NCBI GenBank assembly: GCA_035294325.1
Contig: DATGLE010000237.1
Location: 1 to 7,513 of the forward strand
Length of the DNA: 7,513 bases
From: DATGLE01 sp035294325
Lineage (GTDB): Bacteria; Chloroflexota; Ktedonobacteria; Ktedonobacterales; Ktedonobacteraceae
Reading direction: 5' to 3'
Shown here one piece after another: positions 1 through 7,400 of the stretch. Under the pieces are notes generated by a model. It had not been told where the DNA came from, ran no database searches, and saw nothing but the letters and a program-made list of their open reading frames with translations. Within the stretch, counting starts at the first letter, position 1, and every line of letters starts with the position of its first letter. Made by a program: the position numbers and the translations under genes.

Positions 1-54
1 ATGAATGCGTATTCCTGATGACCTGTAAAAAGGTCATCAGGAATACGCATTCAT
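1..54. repeat. Perfect 24-base inverted repeat (long hairpin)
   Basis: Bases 1-24 and 31-54 are exact reverse complements separated by the six-base loop GTAAAA, so a single strand can fold into a 24-bp stem without mismatch. The stem is not especially GC-rich and is followed by TTTACTC rather than a long T-run, so it is a poor match to a classical Rho-independent terminator on the plus strand. It could be a bidirectional terminator of an upstream gene, a small palindromic element, or a fold-back artefact at an assembly end, since the first base of the window is the first base of the arm. The repeat is seen directly; its role is unknown. Confidence 0.9.
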
Positions 55-68
55 TTACTCTTCAGGTT

Positions 69-87
69 AATGCGCAATTCCTGGTGA
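69..87 (+). repeat. Degenerate third copy of the hairpin arm
   Basis: AATGCGCAATTCCTGGTGA at this site matches AATGCGTATTCCTGATGA in the left arm (bases 4-21), apart from T replaced by CA and one A-to-G change. It has the same orientation as the left arm and lies 14 bases after the hairpin, directly in front of the ribosome binding site of the first gene. A repeated word around a gene start could be an operator for a DNA-binding regulator, or the decayed remnant of a repeat element. No promoter with good -35 and -10 boxes is visible between the hairpin and the gene. Confidence 0.6.
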
Positions 88-101
88 AGGAAAGAGAGGG
101 G
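87..101 (+). promoter_or_regulatory. Ribosome binding site fixing the start at 105
   Basis: The purine-rich stretch AAGGAAAGAGAGGGG lies just before the ATG at 105. GAGAGG (94-99) sits five bases from that codon, a good Shine-Dalgarno distance. The in-frame ATG at 18 would start inside the hairpin and has no such site, so 105 is the better start. Confidence 0.7.
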
Positions 102-104
102 TCG

Positions 105-1607
105 ATGTTCGGTACAGGCATACGCATCCAGCGCTTGCAACTTGCTACCCTGTTTGGCAGACCGCTGAATCCGGGAAACATGAAGGCGCTTGTGCGCGCC
201 GCCACACACACGCTCGAAGAGTTCGGCAGCTTCGGCGATGATGTGCAACAATTGCTGGGCGGAACAGCACCTGACGAGGATATGGCGGAGCTGGCGCTCA
301 AACGGACGATAAAATATCTCGCGCGTACCTCGCTCTATTATCAGAAACTATTTGCCGCGCATTCCTTGCAGCCTGAAAAGTTCCAGAAAGCGCACCTCGC
401 GCGCCTGCCCGTGACGACAAAGGCCGCGCTGCTGGCTCAACAAGATTTTCTGGCGCGGGGAGCGCACCCGTTTCTCTCTGTGCGCAGTTCTGGCCGATTC
501 CCAGTCGAAATCTGGCTTACGCGCGAGGAAGCGCAACTGAGACCGGCGCTGGCCGGTATGCGCGCCTATACCCTGCATCTCTACGAACCACGAAGCTACT
601 TCCATGTCAATCTGTCGCTGCTGTCGCCCCTCAATACGTACACGCTGCTGGAGATGGCCGATCTGCTTGATGCGCGTATCAATCTTCAAGGGCTTGTATC
701 GCCTGTTATGAGTTTGAATCAATTGCTCACCACAGGTGCGCAGGCTCCCATGGTGCTAATGACCTATCCAGGCTACCTGGCCGAACTGCTCCAGGCAGCG
801 CGTGCGCGAGGATTGGGGCCGCGCGACTTCAATCTGCGATGTATTGATTGCAGCGGCGAAATCCTCTCCTCCAGTCTGGCGCGGGCCGCAATGCAGACCT
901 TCGGCGCGCCGGTCAGAGAGAGCTATGGCATGACCGAGATCGATCCTGCTGGCGCTACGGTCTGCCGCGAAGGACATTTGCATCTCGATGCTGCGCGTGC
1001 GCTTTTTGAGACGCTTTCCCTGGAGACGGGGGCGCCAGCGGCGGTTGGCGATCTGGCGACGCTGGTCGTAACACCCTACTATCCCTATCGTCTCTGCATG
1101 CCACTGTTGCGTTATGATACACGCGACGTGGTGCGCCCCATCGCGCAGGAGGCGCTGAACTGCGAACTCGCTCATCTTCCCGCTACCTCGCCTATCCTCG
1201 GCAGGGCAGAACATATGCTTACCGTAGGAAACTTTCGCGTCACGACACGCGATCTGGTGGAGGCCATCGAATCCCTGCCCACGCAGCCCTGGCCCGCGCG
1301 TTTCCACGCCTCCGTGACGCCGCGTGGCATCGCGCTCAAGCTCCCGGCGCGTGCCTTCAAGGGATTAAGCAGCCGCGAACTGCTGGCCCATTTCTGGGAG
1401 GCGCGCCTGCCCATTTGCTCCATCGAGCCGGTGCCAGTGGAGCAGGAGCGTATGCTCAGGCCGCTGCGCGCCGATCAATGGCGCTACCAGGTCCAGGAGC
1501 AGGAGGCGCAGCGGCCTTCCGTGCAGCAGCAGACGTGCTCTACTCATGAAAGGATCATGCGGACATGGCCGCGACGTTATTTGCTCAAACCCTTAGTAGT
1601 GTCCTGA
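105..1607 (+). CDS. Phenylacetate-CoA-ligase-like adenylate-forming protein (ANL superfamily), divergent
   Basis: The product is 500 residues when started at the ATG at 105. Family members activate a carboxylic acid as acyl-AMP and usually pass it to CoA in the cytoplasm; the substrate here cannot be told. Diagnostic motifs appear in the family order: SYGMTE at 273-278 (A5, nucleotide binding), RYDTRD at 336-341 (counterpart of the PaaK-type RYRTRD, containing the ribose-binding Asp), and GRAEHML at 366-372 (start of the mobile C-terminal domain). The phosphate-binding loop is odd. It reads SSGRFPVEIWLT (128-139) where SSGTTGxP is usual, so the TTG part is lost. The A10 catalytic lysine is also not evident, because the expected C-terminal stretch (443-455) is rich in Arg and Glu but has no Lys. 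The enzyme may therefore have altered or reduced ligase activity. The last 35 or so residues form a Gln/Arg-rich tail that overlaps the next gene. The family is well supported, the specific function is not. Confidence 0.88.
   Translation: MFGTGIRIQRLQLATLFGRPLNPGNMKALVRAATHTLEEFGSFGDDVQQLLGGTAPDEDMAELALKRTIKYLARTSLYYQKLFAAHSLQPEKFQKAHLARLPVTTKAALLAQQDFLARGAHPFLSVRSSGRFPVEIWLTREEAQLRPALAGMRAYTLHLYEPRSYFHVNLSLLSPLNTYTLLEMADLLDARINLQGLVSPVMSLNQLLTTGAQAPMVLMTYPGYLAELLQAARARGLGPRDFNLRCIDCSGEILSSSLARAAMQTFGAPVRESYGMTEIDPAGATVCREGHLHLDAARALFETLSLETGAPAAVGDLATLVVTPYYPYRLCMPLLRYDTRDVVRPIAQEALNCELAHLPATSPILGRAEHMLTVGNFRVTTRDLVEAIESLPTQPWPARFHASVTPRGIALKLPARAFKGLSSRELLAHFWEARLPICSIEPVPVEQERMLRPLRADQWRYQVQEQEAQRPSVQQQTCSTHERIMRTWPRRYLLKPLVVS
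1548..1554 (+). promoter_or_regulatory. Internal ribosome binding site for the overlapping protease gene
   Basis: GAAAGGA lies inside the 3' end of the upstream coding region, 10 bases before the ATG at 1565. The nearer ATG at 1557 is in another frame. The site supports a real start at 1565, reached by ribosomes finishing the upstream gene. Confidence 0.55.
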
Positions 1608-2449
1608 GTACAGCCGCTATCGCCTGCGCCTGCGTTGGCGGGGGCCTGCTCTACTTCCGATATGTACGCATGCCGCGCCCACCGTTGGGCGTTTTCGATA
1701 GCAGCGACTTGGCTCCCCTGCTCATCAGCCTCTTCCTGCTGCCCGTCTTCTACCTGGTGCTGCCGCCGCTCATCCTGACCATCCTGCTGGCGCTGACGTT
1801 TTTAGGCACGCTCCAGACGGGATTGAGTCCGCTATTGCCCAGGCTGCTTGTGTGGGGCACCGCGCTTACCCTGCTGGCGGCCATCGTGGGAACATCCCCA
1901 CTGGAGCATACTGGCTGGGCGCCGGCAGCGGCGCTGCACCTGGTCGCTAACGATGCCCTGCTGATCTTCACCGTCATCGTCGCAGCTAACATCAATACGC
2001 AGTACGGCATGCGCTTCGTACACGTCGCCTGGTACTCGCTGCTGCTCGGCGCCTACGACGCATTTTTCATCTGGGTTATTCCGCTGACACCGCTATTGAG
2101 CATGCGGCTCGCGGGGCTGGCCTTCAACCTCTCGTTCGGCATGACGCTGGACGGCTATCAGAACTACCTGGGCATCGGCGATATGCTGATGTTCACACTG
2201 GTGACGTGCACGGCCTATAAGGGATTTGGCCGGCATGGCGCGATCAGTGCAATCGTTATTGTTGCCCTCTTCGGGGTGCTCGCTCCAACGGTCGGGGTGC
2301 CGGCTCTGCTCACGCTGCTGCACATGCAGGCGCGCTTCATTCCTGTGCAGTTCACGTTCGGGCCAGCGGTCTTTGTCACCTGGCTGCGGCTCTCTCGCGG
2401 CGCTCCCGAGAATACAATGCGCCAATGGGAAAAGAGCTATTCCCATTGA
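1565..2449 (+). CDS. Presenilin-like (GxGD) intramembrane aspartyl protease
   Basis: The 294-residue product is almost entirely hydrophobic, with about nine membrane segments (roughly 7-30, 49-67, 68-86, 92-110, 119-142, 152-176, 203-217, 225-245 and 258-275). Two motifs define the GxGD proteases: AYD at 163-165 inside segment 6, and LGIGD at 202-206 at the start of segment 7, giving D165 and D206 as the predicted catalytic pair. The surroundings of the first Asp (AW, then L-rich, then YD, then PxxPL) resemble presenilin segment 6. A literal PAL triplet occurs at 246-248, and segment 9 contains PVQFTFGPAVF (260-270), which resembles both the PISITFG after the presenilin PAL motif and the FGPF of prepilin peptidases. 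The family cleaves membrane-spanning helices within the bilayer. The length fits archaeal/bacterial presenilin homologues. The two Asp are only 41 residues apart, a short connection. A divergent prepilin peptidase is the main alternative, but the YD context argues against it. The substrate is unknown. Confidence 0.85.
   Translation: MAATLFAQTLSSVLSTAAIACACVGGGLLYFRYVRMPRPPLGVFDSSDLAPLLISLFLLPVFYLVLPPLILTILLALTFLGTLQTGLSPLLPRLLVWGTALTLLAAIVGTSPLEHTGWAPAAALHLVANDALLIFTVIVAANINTQYGMRFVHVAWYSLLLGAYDAFFIWVIPLTPLLSMRLAGLAFNLSFGMTLDGYQNYLGIGDMLMFTLVTCTAYKGFGRHGAISAIVIVALFGVLAPTVGVPALLTLLHMQARFIPVQFTFGPAVFVTWLRLSRGAPENTMRQWEKSYSH
2423..2448. terminator. Hairpin over both stop codons of convergent genes (possible weak bidirectional terminator)
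   Basis: CAATGGGAA (2423-2431) and TTCCCATTG (2440-2448) form a perfect 9-bp stem with an eight-base loop. The loop contains the minus-strand stop codon, and the right arm runs into the plus-strand stop. The position between tail-to-tail genes suits a shared terminator, but no T-run follows on either strand, so intrinsic termination would be weak. The repeat is certain; its function is an inference. Confidence 0.5.
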
Positions 2450-4143
2450 GTATCACTCTTCCTCAATTTATGGATGAATTCATCGATCAGCGGCTCGGTT
2501 CTCTCTCTGGATGCGCCCTCCAGATGCACAGCAGGTGACGATGGTGGACCGCCCGGCTGCTCTGGCCTGTTAAGGCGGGGGAACGGACGTGATGGCGCGG
2601 GCTGCGGCCGCGCATGCAAGGAGCGATCCAGAGCCTCTGGCGGCGTGGATAACGGGCGCGACGGCGTAGGCTGTTCTACTCCACCGGGCTTCGTGTTTGG
2701 ATAGACGGGACCGGCCAGATCTCGCAAACCCATCGCCAGGAGCAGGCGGCTTATTTCAGGGAACTGGGCAGCTGAGGAAGACAGCTTGAACGCCTTACCG
2801 GTACGGTAATGCTCAAGCGCGGCGCCAAGTTCGTCGATGGTCTCTATCAATCGCCGGGCATAAGCGTTCGCCCCTTCCAGGTGCATCAAGCGCTCAGCCA
2901 TCAGGTTGAGGCTGATGGCGAGGGGTAGGAGTTCTCCGCTGGTCAGGTGAGCGCGAGCGCGCAAGTCGCCATTCGCCAGTTTTGCCTGCACCTCCTTGAG
3001 ATGGTGAATGCCTTGCTCCAGATCGATATTGCGCCTGGAAATCATCATCGCCTGCTCCTCCACATGCAGATTGGCCGTCGCCAGGTTCGTAAGCGCCTCC
3101 GCCTGCTGCTGCGCCAGCTGCTCGTTATCTATAATCGTCAGGATCTGGCGCAACACCACCAATCCTACTACCCCGACAGTAGAGAAGAAGAGTACAGGAC
3201 GCAGCGCCATCTGTAACCGGTCTGACGAGAAAATATTGAGTCCCAGTACAAAGAAGAGCAGGGCCACCAGACCATAGGTGACAAGCTGGGCAAAACCAAA
3301 CGAAGCGCGTTCAGCCTGCTGTTGTAGACGATGGACAAATATGGTCGTCGAGGTAGCTGGCAGGAAACGGCGCAGGTACGCGGCCAGACCGATTGTAACC
3401 AGGCCCCACAGCCAGCCAAGATCCATCCAGGTGCCTTCTACATAAGTGTTTGCATTCTGCTGGATGTTAAAAAGAAAATCAGACATGATAAAAAAGCAGA
3501 TGCCACTCCCCACCACAATGAAGGCAGCGCGGCGTGCCATTGCCCGTGTCTGCCCTGCACGCCTCTGGCCCCTTAAAATCAGCAGCACGACGCAGCAGAG
3601 CAGCGCTATATCAGAGATAGGATAGTAGAGCCCAATGAACTTTGCCAGAAGGTCTTCGCTCGAATCCAGCGCCTTCGCACCCAGCAGCAAATACCAGCCG
3701 ATAGCCAGCATCGAACCCATAGCGATCAGGCTATCGAGCACGATAAACTTGCGCCCGCGATCGGATTGAGGGGAGGGTTGGAGCAATAGACCGACAAAGA
3801 CGAACAGGGGGAAGCAAGAATAGCCAATATCCGCAGGAGAAGGAAAGGGACTTTGATGATTGAGCACATAGTAGCGCCAGATACTTTCTCCAAATCCCCA
3901 CATGAGAACTCCACAGGCAATGAGTACCCAGGCAATTTGCTCACGATCTAACCACGGCTCGACCTTTTCTCCAGCGCGGATAGGGGTGCAGACGGCCCAG
4001 AGCGCCAGCGTTCCGCCGATGATCGCGCCTGTTAACTCCGAAAACTGCCAGGCGTTCCCTCCCAGATGAAACAGGACGGCGACCGTCAGAAACGCTGTGA
4101 TGGCTACAAGGATTTCAATGAGTGTGCGTGAAAGCGAGCGCAT
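2437..4143 (-). CDS. Multi-pass membrane sensor-like protein with HAMP-like region and no output domain
   Basis: The product has 568 residues. Residues 1-260 hold about eight membrane segments (near 8-27, 37-54, 69-88, 108-122, 134-154, 170-190, 205-223 and 242-257), with FPSPADIGY at 100-108 after segment 3. This pattern is familiar from the N-terminal membrane modules of some bacterial histidine kinases and diguanylate cyclases. Two further segments (284-303 and 315-338) lead into a probable coiled coil (about 340-385) and a HAMP-like stretch (388-425, containing LANGDLRAR and SLNLMAERL). A second helical part (426-475) and a Pro-rich, probably disordered tail (480-540) follow. No kinase H-box, ATP-binding domain, GGDEF, EAL or methyl-accepting hairpin is visible, so it may signal through a partner protein. 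The start is clear: AAGGAGGT lies five bases before the ATG. Its 3' end overlaps that of the convergent protease gene by 13 bases. Confidence 0.92.
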   Translation of the reverse strand: MRSLSRTLIEILVAITAFLTVAVLFHLGGNAWQFSELTGAIIGGTLALWAVCTPIRAGEKVEPWLDREQIAWVLIACGVLMWGFGESIWRYYVLNHQSPFPSPADIGYSCFPLFVFVGLLLQPSPQSDRGRKFIVLDSLIAMGSMLAIGWYLLLGAKALDSSEDLLAKFIGLYYPISDIALLCCVVLLILRGQRRAGQTRAMARRAAFIVVGSGICFFIMSDFLFNIQQNANTYVEGTWMDLGWLWGLVTIGLAAYLRRFLPATSTTIFVHRLQQQAERASFGFAQLVTYGLVALLFFVLGLNIFSSDRLQMALRPVLFFSTVGVVGLVVLRQILTIIDNEQLAQQQAEALTNLATANLHVEEQAMMISRRNIDLEQGIHHLKEVQAKLANGDLRARAHLTSGELLPLAISLNLMAERLMHLEGANAYARRLIETIDELGAALEHYRTGKAFKLSSSAAQFPEISRLLLAMGLRDLAGPVYPNTKPGGVEQPTPSRPLSTPPEALDRSLHARPQPAPSRPFPRLNRPEQPGGPPSSPAVHLEGASRERTEPLIDEFIHKLRKSDTQWE

Positions 4144-4148
4144 CGGAT

Positions 4149-4156
4149 ACCTCCTT
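4149..4156 (-). promoter_or_regulatory. Strong Shine-Dalgarno for the minus-strand sensor gene
   Basis: Read on the minus strand, AAGGAGGT precedes the ATG at 4143 by five bases. It is a near-perfect ribosome binding site and much stronger than those of the other genes here, so efficient translation of the membrane protein is expected. Confidence 0.85.
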
Positions 4157-4226
4157 GGTGGACTGCCAAAAATAAGGTCTCATGATTGTGCAGCGAATGA
4201 GATAGGATATGAAAGTGCGGGGAACC

Positions 4227-4263
4227 GGACATGCATTCCTTATCAAACGAAGGAAAGCTGTCC
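4227..4263 (+). repeat. Stem-loop 1 of the ATPase leader
   Basis: GGACA (4227-4231) pairs with TGTCC (4259-4263), and TTCCTT (4236-4241) pairs with AAGGAA (4250-4255). A small internal loop (TGCA opposite AGC) separates the two helices, and the eight-base apical loop is ATCAAACG. ACCGG (4224-4228) can alternatively pair with CCGGT (4273-4277), which would enclose most of the same hairpin. Confidence 0.6.
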
Positions 4264-4284
4264 ACATATATGCCGGTGACTATA

Positions 4285-4302
4285 GCTCATCTCGCTGAGC
4301 GA
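4285..4302 (+). repeat. Stem-loop 2 of the ATPase leader, with two exclusive pairings
   Basis: GCTCA (4285-4289) can pair with TGAGC (4296-4300) across a six-base loop. The overlapping TCGC (4292-4295) can instead pair with GCGA (4299-4302) across TGA. The two folds share bases and cannot form together, as in switching elements, though such short stems also arise by chance. Confidence 0.4.
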
Positions 4303-4306
4303 AAGA

Positions 4307-4372
4307 AGGGGGAAGCAGGGACGTTTACGGCAGGACGCCACAAACTTTCCCTCCTTCCCCCTGGGCATTTTT
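4307..4372 (+). terminator. Long stem-loop followed by a T-run: possible attenuator
   Basis: Bases 4307-4321 pair with 4348-4362 in a 15-position stem (AGGGGGAAGCAGGGA) with a single C-C mismatch. Inside it, GTTT (4323-4326) pairs with AAAC (4342-4345) and GGC (4329-4331) with GCC (4337-4339), around the loop AGGAC. GGGCA and then TTTTT (4368-4372) follow. A GC-rich stem near a short T-run resembles an intrinsic terminator on the plus strand, but the five-base gap between stem and T-run is longer than ideal. It lies 70 bases before the ATPase start and could attenuate that gene. A protein-binding DNA palindrome is the alternative. Confidence 0.5.
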
Positions 4373-4442
4373 GCGCCTCTATGATATCGTCGCCGCAATT
4401 AGGATATGTTGAAAATTACTGACTATCGTGAGTGAGATAAGC

Positions 4443-7400
4443 ATGATCCCCGGCTTCGATATCGAATCGCTCAATAAACTGGGTAAGCTCATTGCTGAAC
4501 TGGAACGCTTCCACCTCGAAGGTGCCGCTCCAGGCGATTTTGCGGTGGCGGACCTTCTTGACGACGAGGAGCAGAGCTTCTTTGCCGTGCGCGGGCTGGC
4601 CGACTTCTGGAGCGAATCAAGCGTTGTCGATTTCGCCCAGCACATGACCGACCTGGTAATCGGCGCCCATAACCAGCGCCAGGCCGATCTGACGATGGTT
4701 ATGCTGGGCACACCGCGTGAACTCTCTATTTTCATTTCCCTGGGAAATACTGATACCGCGCGCGCTATCCTGGAAGGCATCTTCCCTGGCATCATCCTGG
4801 AGCCGGTGCCAACATCCCAACTGGTTGAGCGCCTGCGCGCCTGCTGTCTCATCAAGGGCCTGCTGACAGGCATCCCCAGTCGTAATCTGCGCAACGAGCA
4901 GGGTCAGAAGATCGCCGATCCGCAGCGCCAGCAGGATCAGCCGCTGCTGGAGCGCGTGATTCGTGGTATGCATGGCGCAAGCTGGGCCTATATCGTGCAG
5001 GCGCACCCACGCCCACGCAGCAAGGTCATCGAGGATCGCATGAAATCCATCGATCTGCTCACCCAGATTACCTCGCGTTCGCGCGTCCAGTGGCAATCGA
5101 CGCAGCAGGAGAGCCAGCAGTTCACAACGACGAGTTCCGGCGGCCAGACGCAGACCTATAGCGGGGACCTGGTAAACTATCGCGCGCAGTATCTCATACG
5201 CCTGCTCGAACGCGACCTGGAGCGCATTGACCAGGCCGCTGCAACCGGGCAATGGATCGTGCGCACCTGCTTTGGCGCCGCTCAGGCTCACGACGCGCGG
5301 CGTCTCGCCTCGCTGCTGCTGGGCACGCTGGCCGGCACCGATTCGCGCCCGGAGCCGCTGCGCGCCTCGCTCTGCCAGCCGAACGGTCTGCCATTGGAAG
5401 CTTTCTCGACCTTTCTGACTTCCGCAGAGGTTGCAACGCTGATCCAGTTTCCGCGCGAGGAGGTCCCCGGCTATACCATCCAGGACTATGTGCGTTTCGA
5501 TGTCGATTTTCGCGCCCCGGAGGATATGACGCTGCCGCTGGGCCATATTCAGCAGAACGGCAGGGATATGCCCGGTACGTTCAACATCTCGCTGGACGCG
5601 CTCGCCAAGCATGCAGTAGTGATAGGCGTGACCGGCAGCGGCAAAACGACGACGGTGATGGGCCTGCTGGATCGCGTGATCGAGGCGGGCAAGTCGTTCC
5701 TGGTGATCGAGCCGGCCAAGACCGAGTATCGTGCGCTGCGCTCGGCGCTGGCCCCACGCAGCGAACTGCGCGTCTATACGCTGGGCAATGAGACGGTAGC
5801 CCCGTTTCGCCTCAATCCCTTCGAGTTTGAGACCGACGACGAGCCGGGCAGCGTTTCCCTGCTCACCCACATCGACTTCCTCAAGGCCGTCTTTAATGCC
5901 GCCTTCATCCTCTATGCTCCCATGCCACATGTGCTGGAAGAGGCGCTGCACGAGGTCTACGAGGATAAGGGCTGGGACATCGCCAGCGGCATCAACCGGC
6001 GCGTGCAGGACTGGTCGCAGCGTCATCGCTATCCCATCTTTCCGACGCTGACCGATCTCTATCGCAAAGTGGAGGTTGTAACCGAGCGCCTGGGCTATCA
6101 CGATGAGGTCGAGCGCAACGTCAAGGCCGGGCTGAAGGCGCGCATCGGCTCCCTGCGCATCGGCTCCAAGGGGCTGATGCTCGATACGGCGCGCGGTATC
6201 CCTATGCAAGACCTGCTCTCGAAGCCAACGATCCTGGAGATGGAGAATATCGGCAACGATGATGAAAAAACGTTCCTGATGGGCCTCTTCCTCGCCAAAC
6301 TTTACGAGTATCGCCGCCTCCAGGCCGCCACGGGCCAGCAGCCAGCAGGATTACAAAACCTGCTGGTGATCGAGGAGGCGCACCGCCTGCTGCAAAACAC
6401 CTCTACCTATGTCGATGTCGAGTCGGCGAACCCGCGCGCGCAGGCTATCGAGGTCTTTACCAACATGCTCTCGGAGATGCGCGCCTATGGACAGGGCGTG
6501 CTGGTAGCGGAGCAGATTCCGAGCAAGCTGGCGCCGGATGTGCTCAAGAATACCAATCTCAAAATTGTGCACCGCCTCATCGCCTACGATGATCGCCGGA
6601 GCATCGGCCACACCATGAACTTGAACGACGAGCAGCAGACTTACCTCGGCATCCTGACGCCGGGCATGGCCGCCGTCTACGCCGAGGGCGCGGACCACGC
6701 CTACCTGGTACGCATGGAGAACTACAAACGCAGGCTCGCGCCACTGATCGATGCGCAGCTCAAGTTTATCAGCCGCGAGTACGCCTCTGTTGCGCCGTTC
6801 CAGGCCATTCCCGACCTGACCGAGTACGATCTGCCGCGCACACCATCCGGCGGCCCCGATCCCCTCACCTATCAGACGGCGGGCAAACTGCTCGACGCGG
6901 AAAGCTGCCGCTGGCTCTGGGCGCAACTGCTGCTGCGTATGCTGTCGAGTCCCGCCCACGTCTACGAGACGCTGGTACGTTTCTCAGATCTGATCGAGGC
7001 AGAAATGCCACACCTGCCGCCCGGCGAGCATGATGCGATTCTGCGCATGTTGATGGTGCGAGGCAGCATGCAGTTTATGCACGAACGCGGAGCGCAATTC
7101 GGCTGGAGCTATGCCCGGGTGGAGGAACTGCGCGTGCCACTGACGCGCGGCCTGCTGGGCCTGCTACATGGCTATGACCTGGCGCGAACATCAACCGATC
7201 TTGATCCCGAAGAGCTGATGAGCCGCGTGCAGCAGGCGGTGGCAAAAGCCTCGCAGCCGCTCGACGAGTTTACCGACAGCTACGAGCGCTTTATGCAGCG
7301 CCGTCAGGGGCCATTCACCGGCTGCCTCCACTGCCCGGCGAAGTGCCTCTATCGCGCCGAGGTACACACGCTGCTCTCCTCCAGGGACCAGCAATGGCTC

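Larger units (their letters stand above)
4144..4442. other. Divergent intergenic region with structured leader
   Basis: This stretch of about 300 bases separates two divergently transcribed genes and must hold both sets of promoters unless transcription comes from outside. I see no convincing -35/-10 pair. The best -10-like words on the plus strand are TATGAA (4208-4213, with TTGTGC 16 bases upstream) and TATGAT (4380-4385, without a usable -35). Three stem-loops, described separately, fill 4227-4362. If transcription starts near 4220, all three would lie in the 5' leader of the ATPase gene. If it starts near 4391, they would be DNA-level sites upstream of the promoter. No known riboswitch consensus was recognised by eye. 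Confidence 0.6.

Noticed and set aside
18..104. Upstream in-frame ATG at 18 extending the ANL protein by 29 residues
   Set aside because: This extension would be translated from the hairpin itself, lacks a ribosome binding site and adds residues unlike the family. The ATG at 105 has a good site.
756..1307. 183-residue minus-strand open frame opposite the ANL gene
   Set aside because: The plus-strand frame carries ordered family motifs. The antisense product shows no motif and no credible ribosome binding site was seen.
2474..2704. 76-residue plus-strand open frame
   Set aside because: It is opposite the Pro-rich tail of the minus-strand sensor gene; its Gly/Arg-rich product is the mirror of that low-complexity coding sequence.
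4231..4422. 63-codon plus-strand open frame ending 20 bases before the ATPase start, preceded by GGGGAA
   Set aside because: Its third-position composition is about balanced, unlike the GC-rich third positions of the neighbours. It runs through the hairpins and has no recognisable features. A leader peptide cannot be fully excluded.
4455..4466. 12-base perfect palindrome TTCGATATCGAA
   Set aside because: It lies in codons of the ATPase N-terminus (Phe-Asp-Ile-Glu) and is short enough to be coincidental. No second copy was noticed.
4617..6209. 530-residue open frame on the minus strand
   Set aside because: It lies opposite the ATPase gene, which has clear Walker motifs in an unbroken frame. 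The minus-strand product is a Gln/Arg/Ala-rich shadow without a recognisable domain.
6351..6959. 202-residue minus-strand open frame opposite the ATPase C-terminal half
   Set aside because: It is antisense to well-conserved Walker B and arginine-finger coding sequence, so it is a codon-bias shadow.
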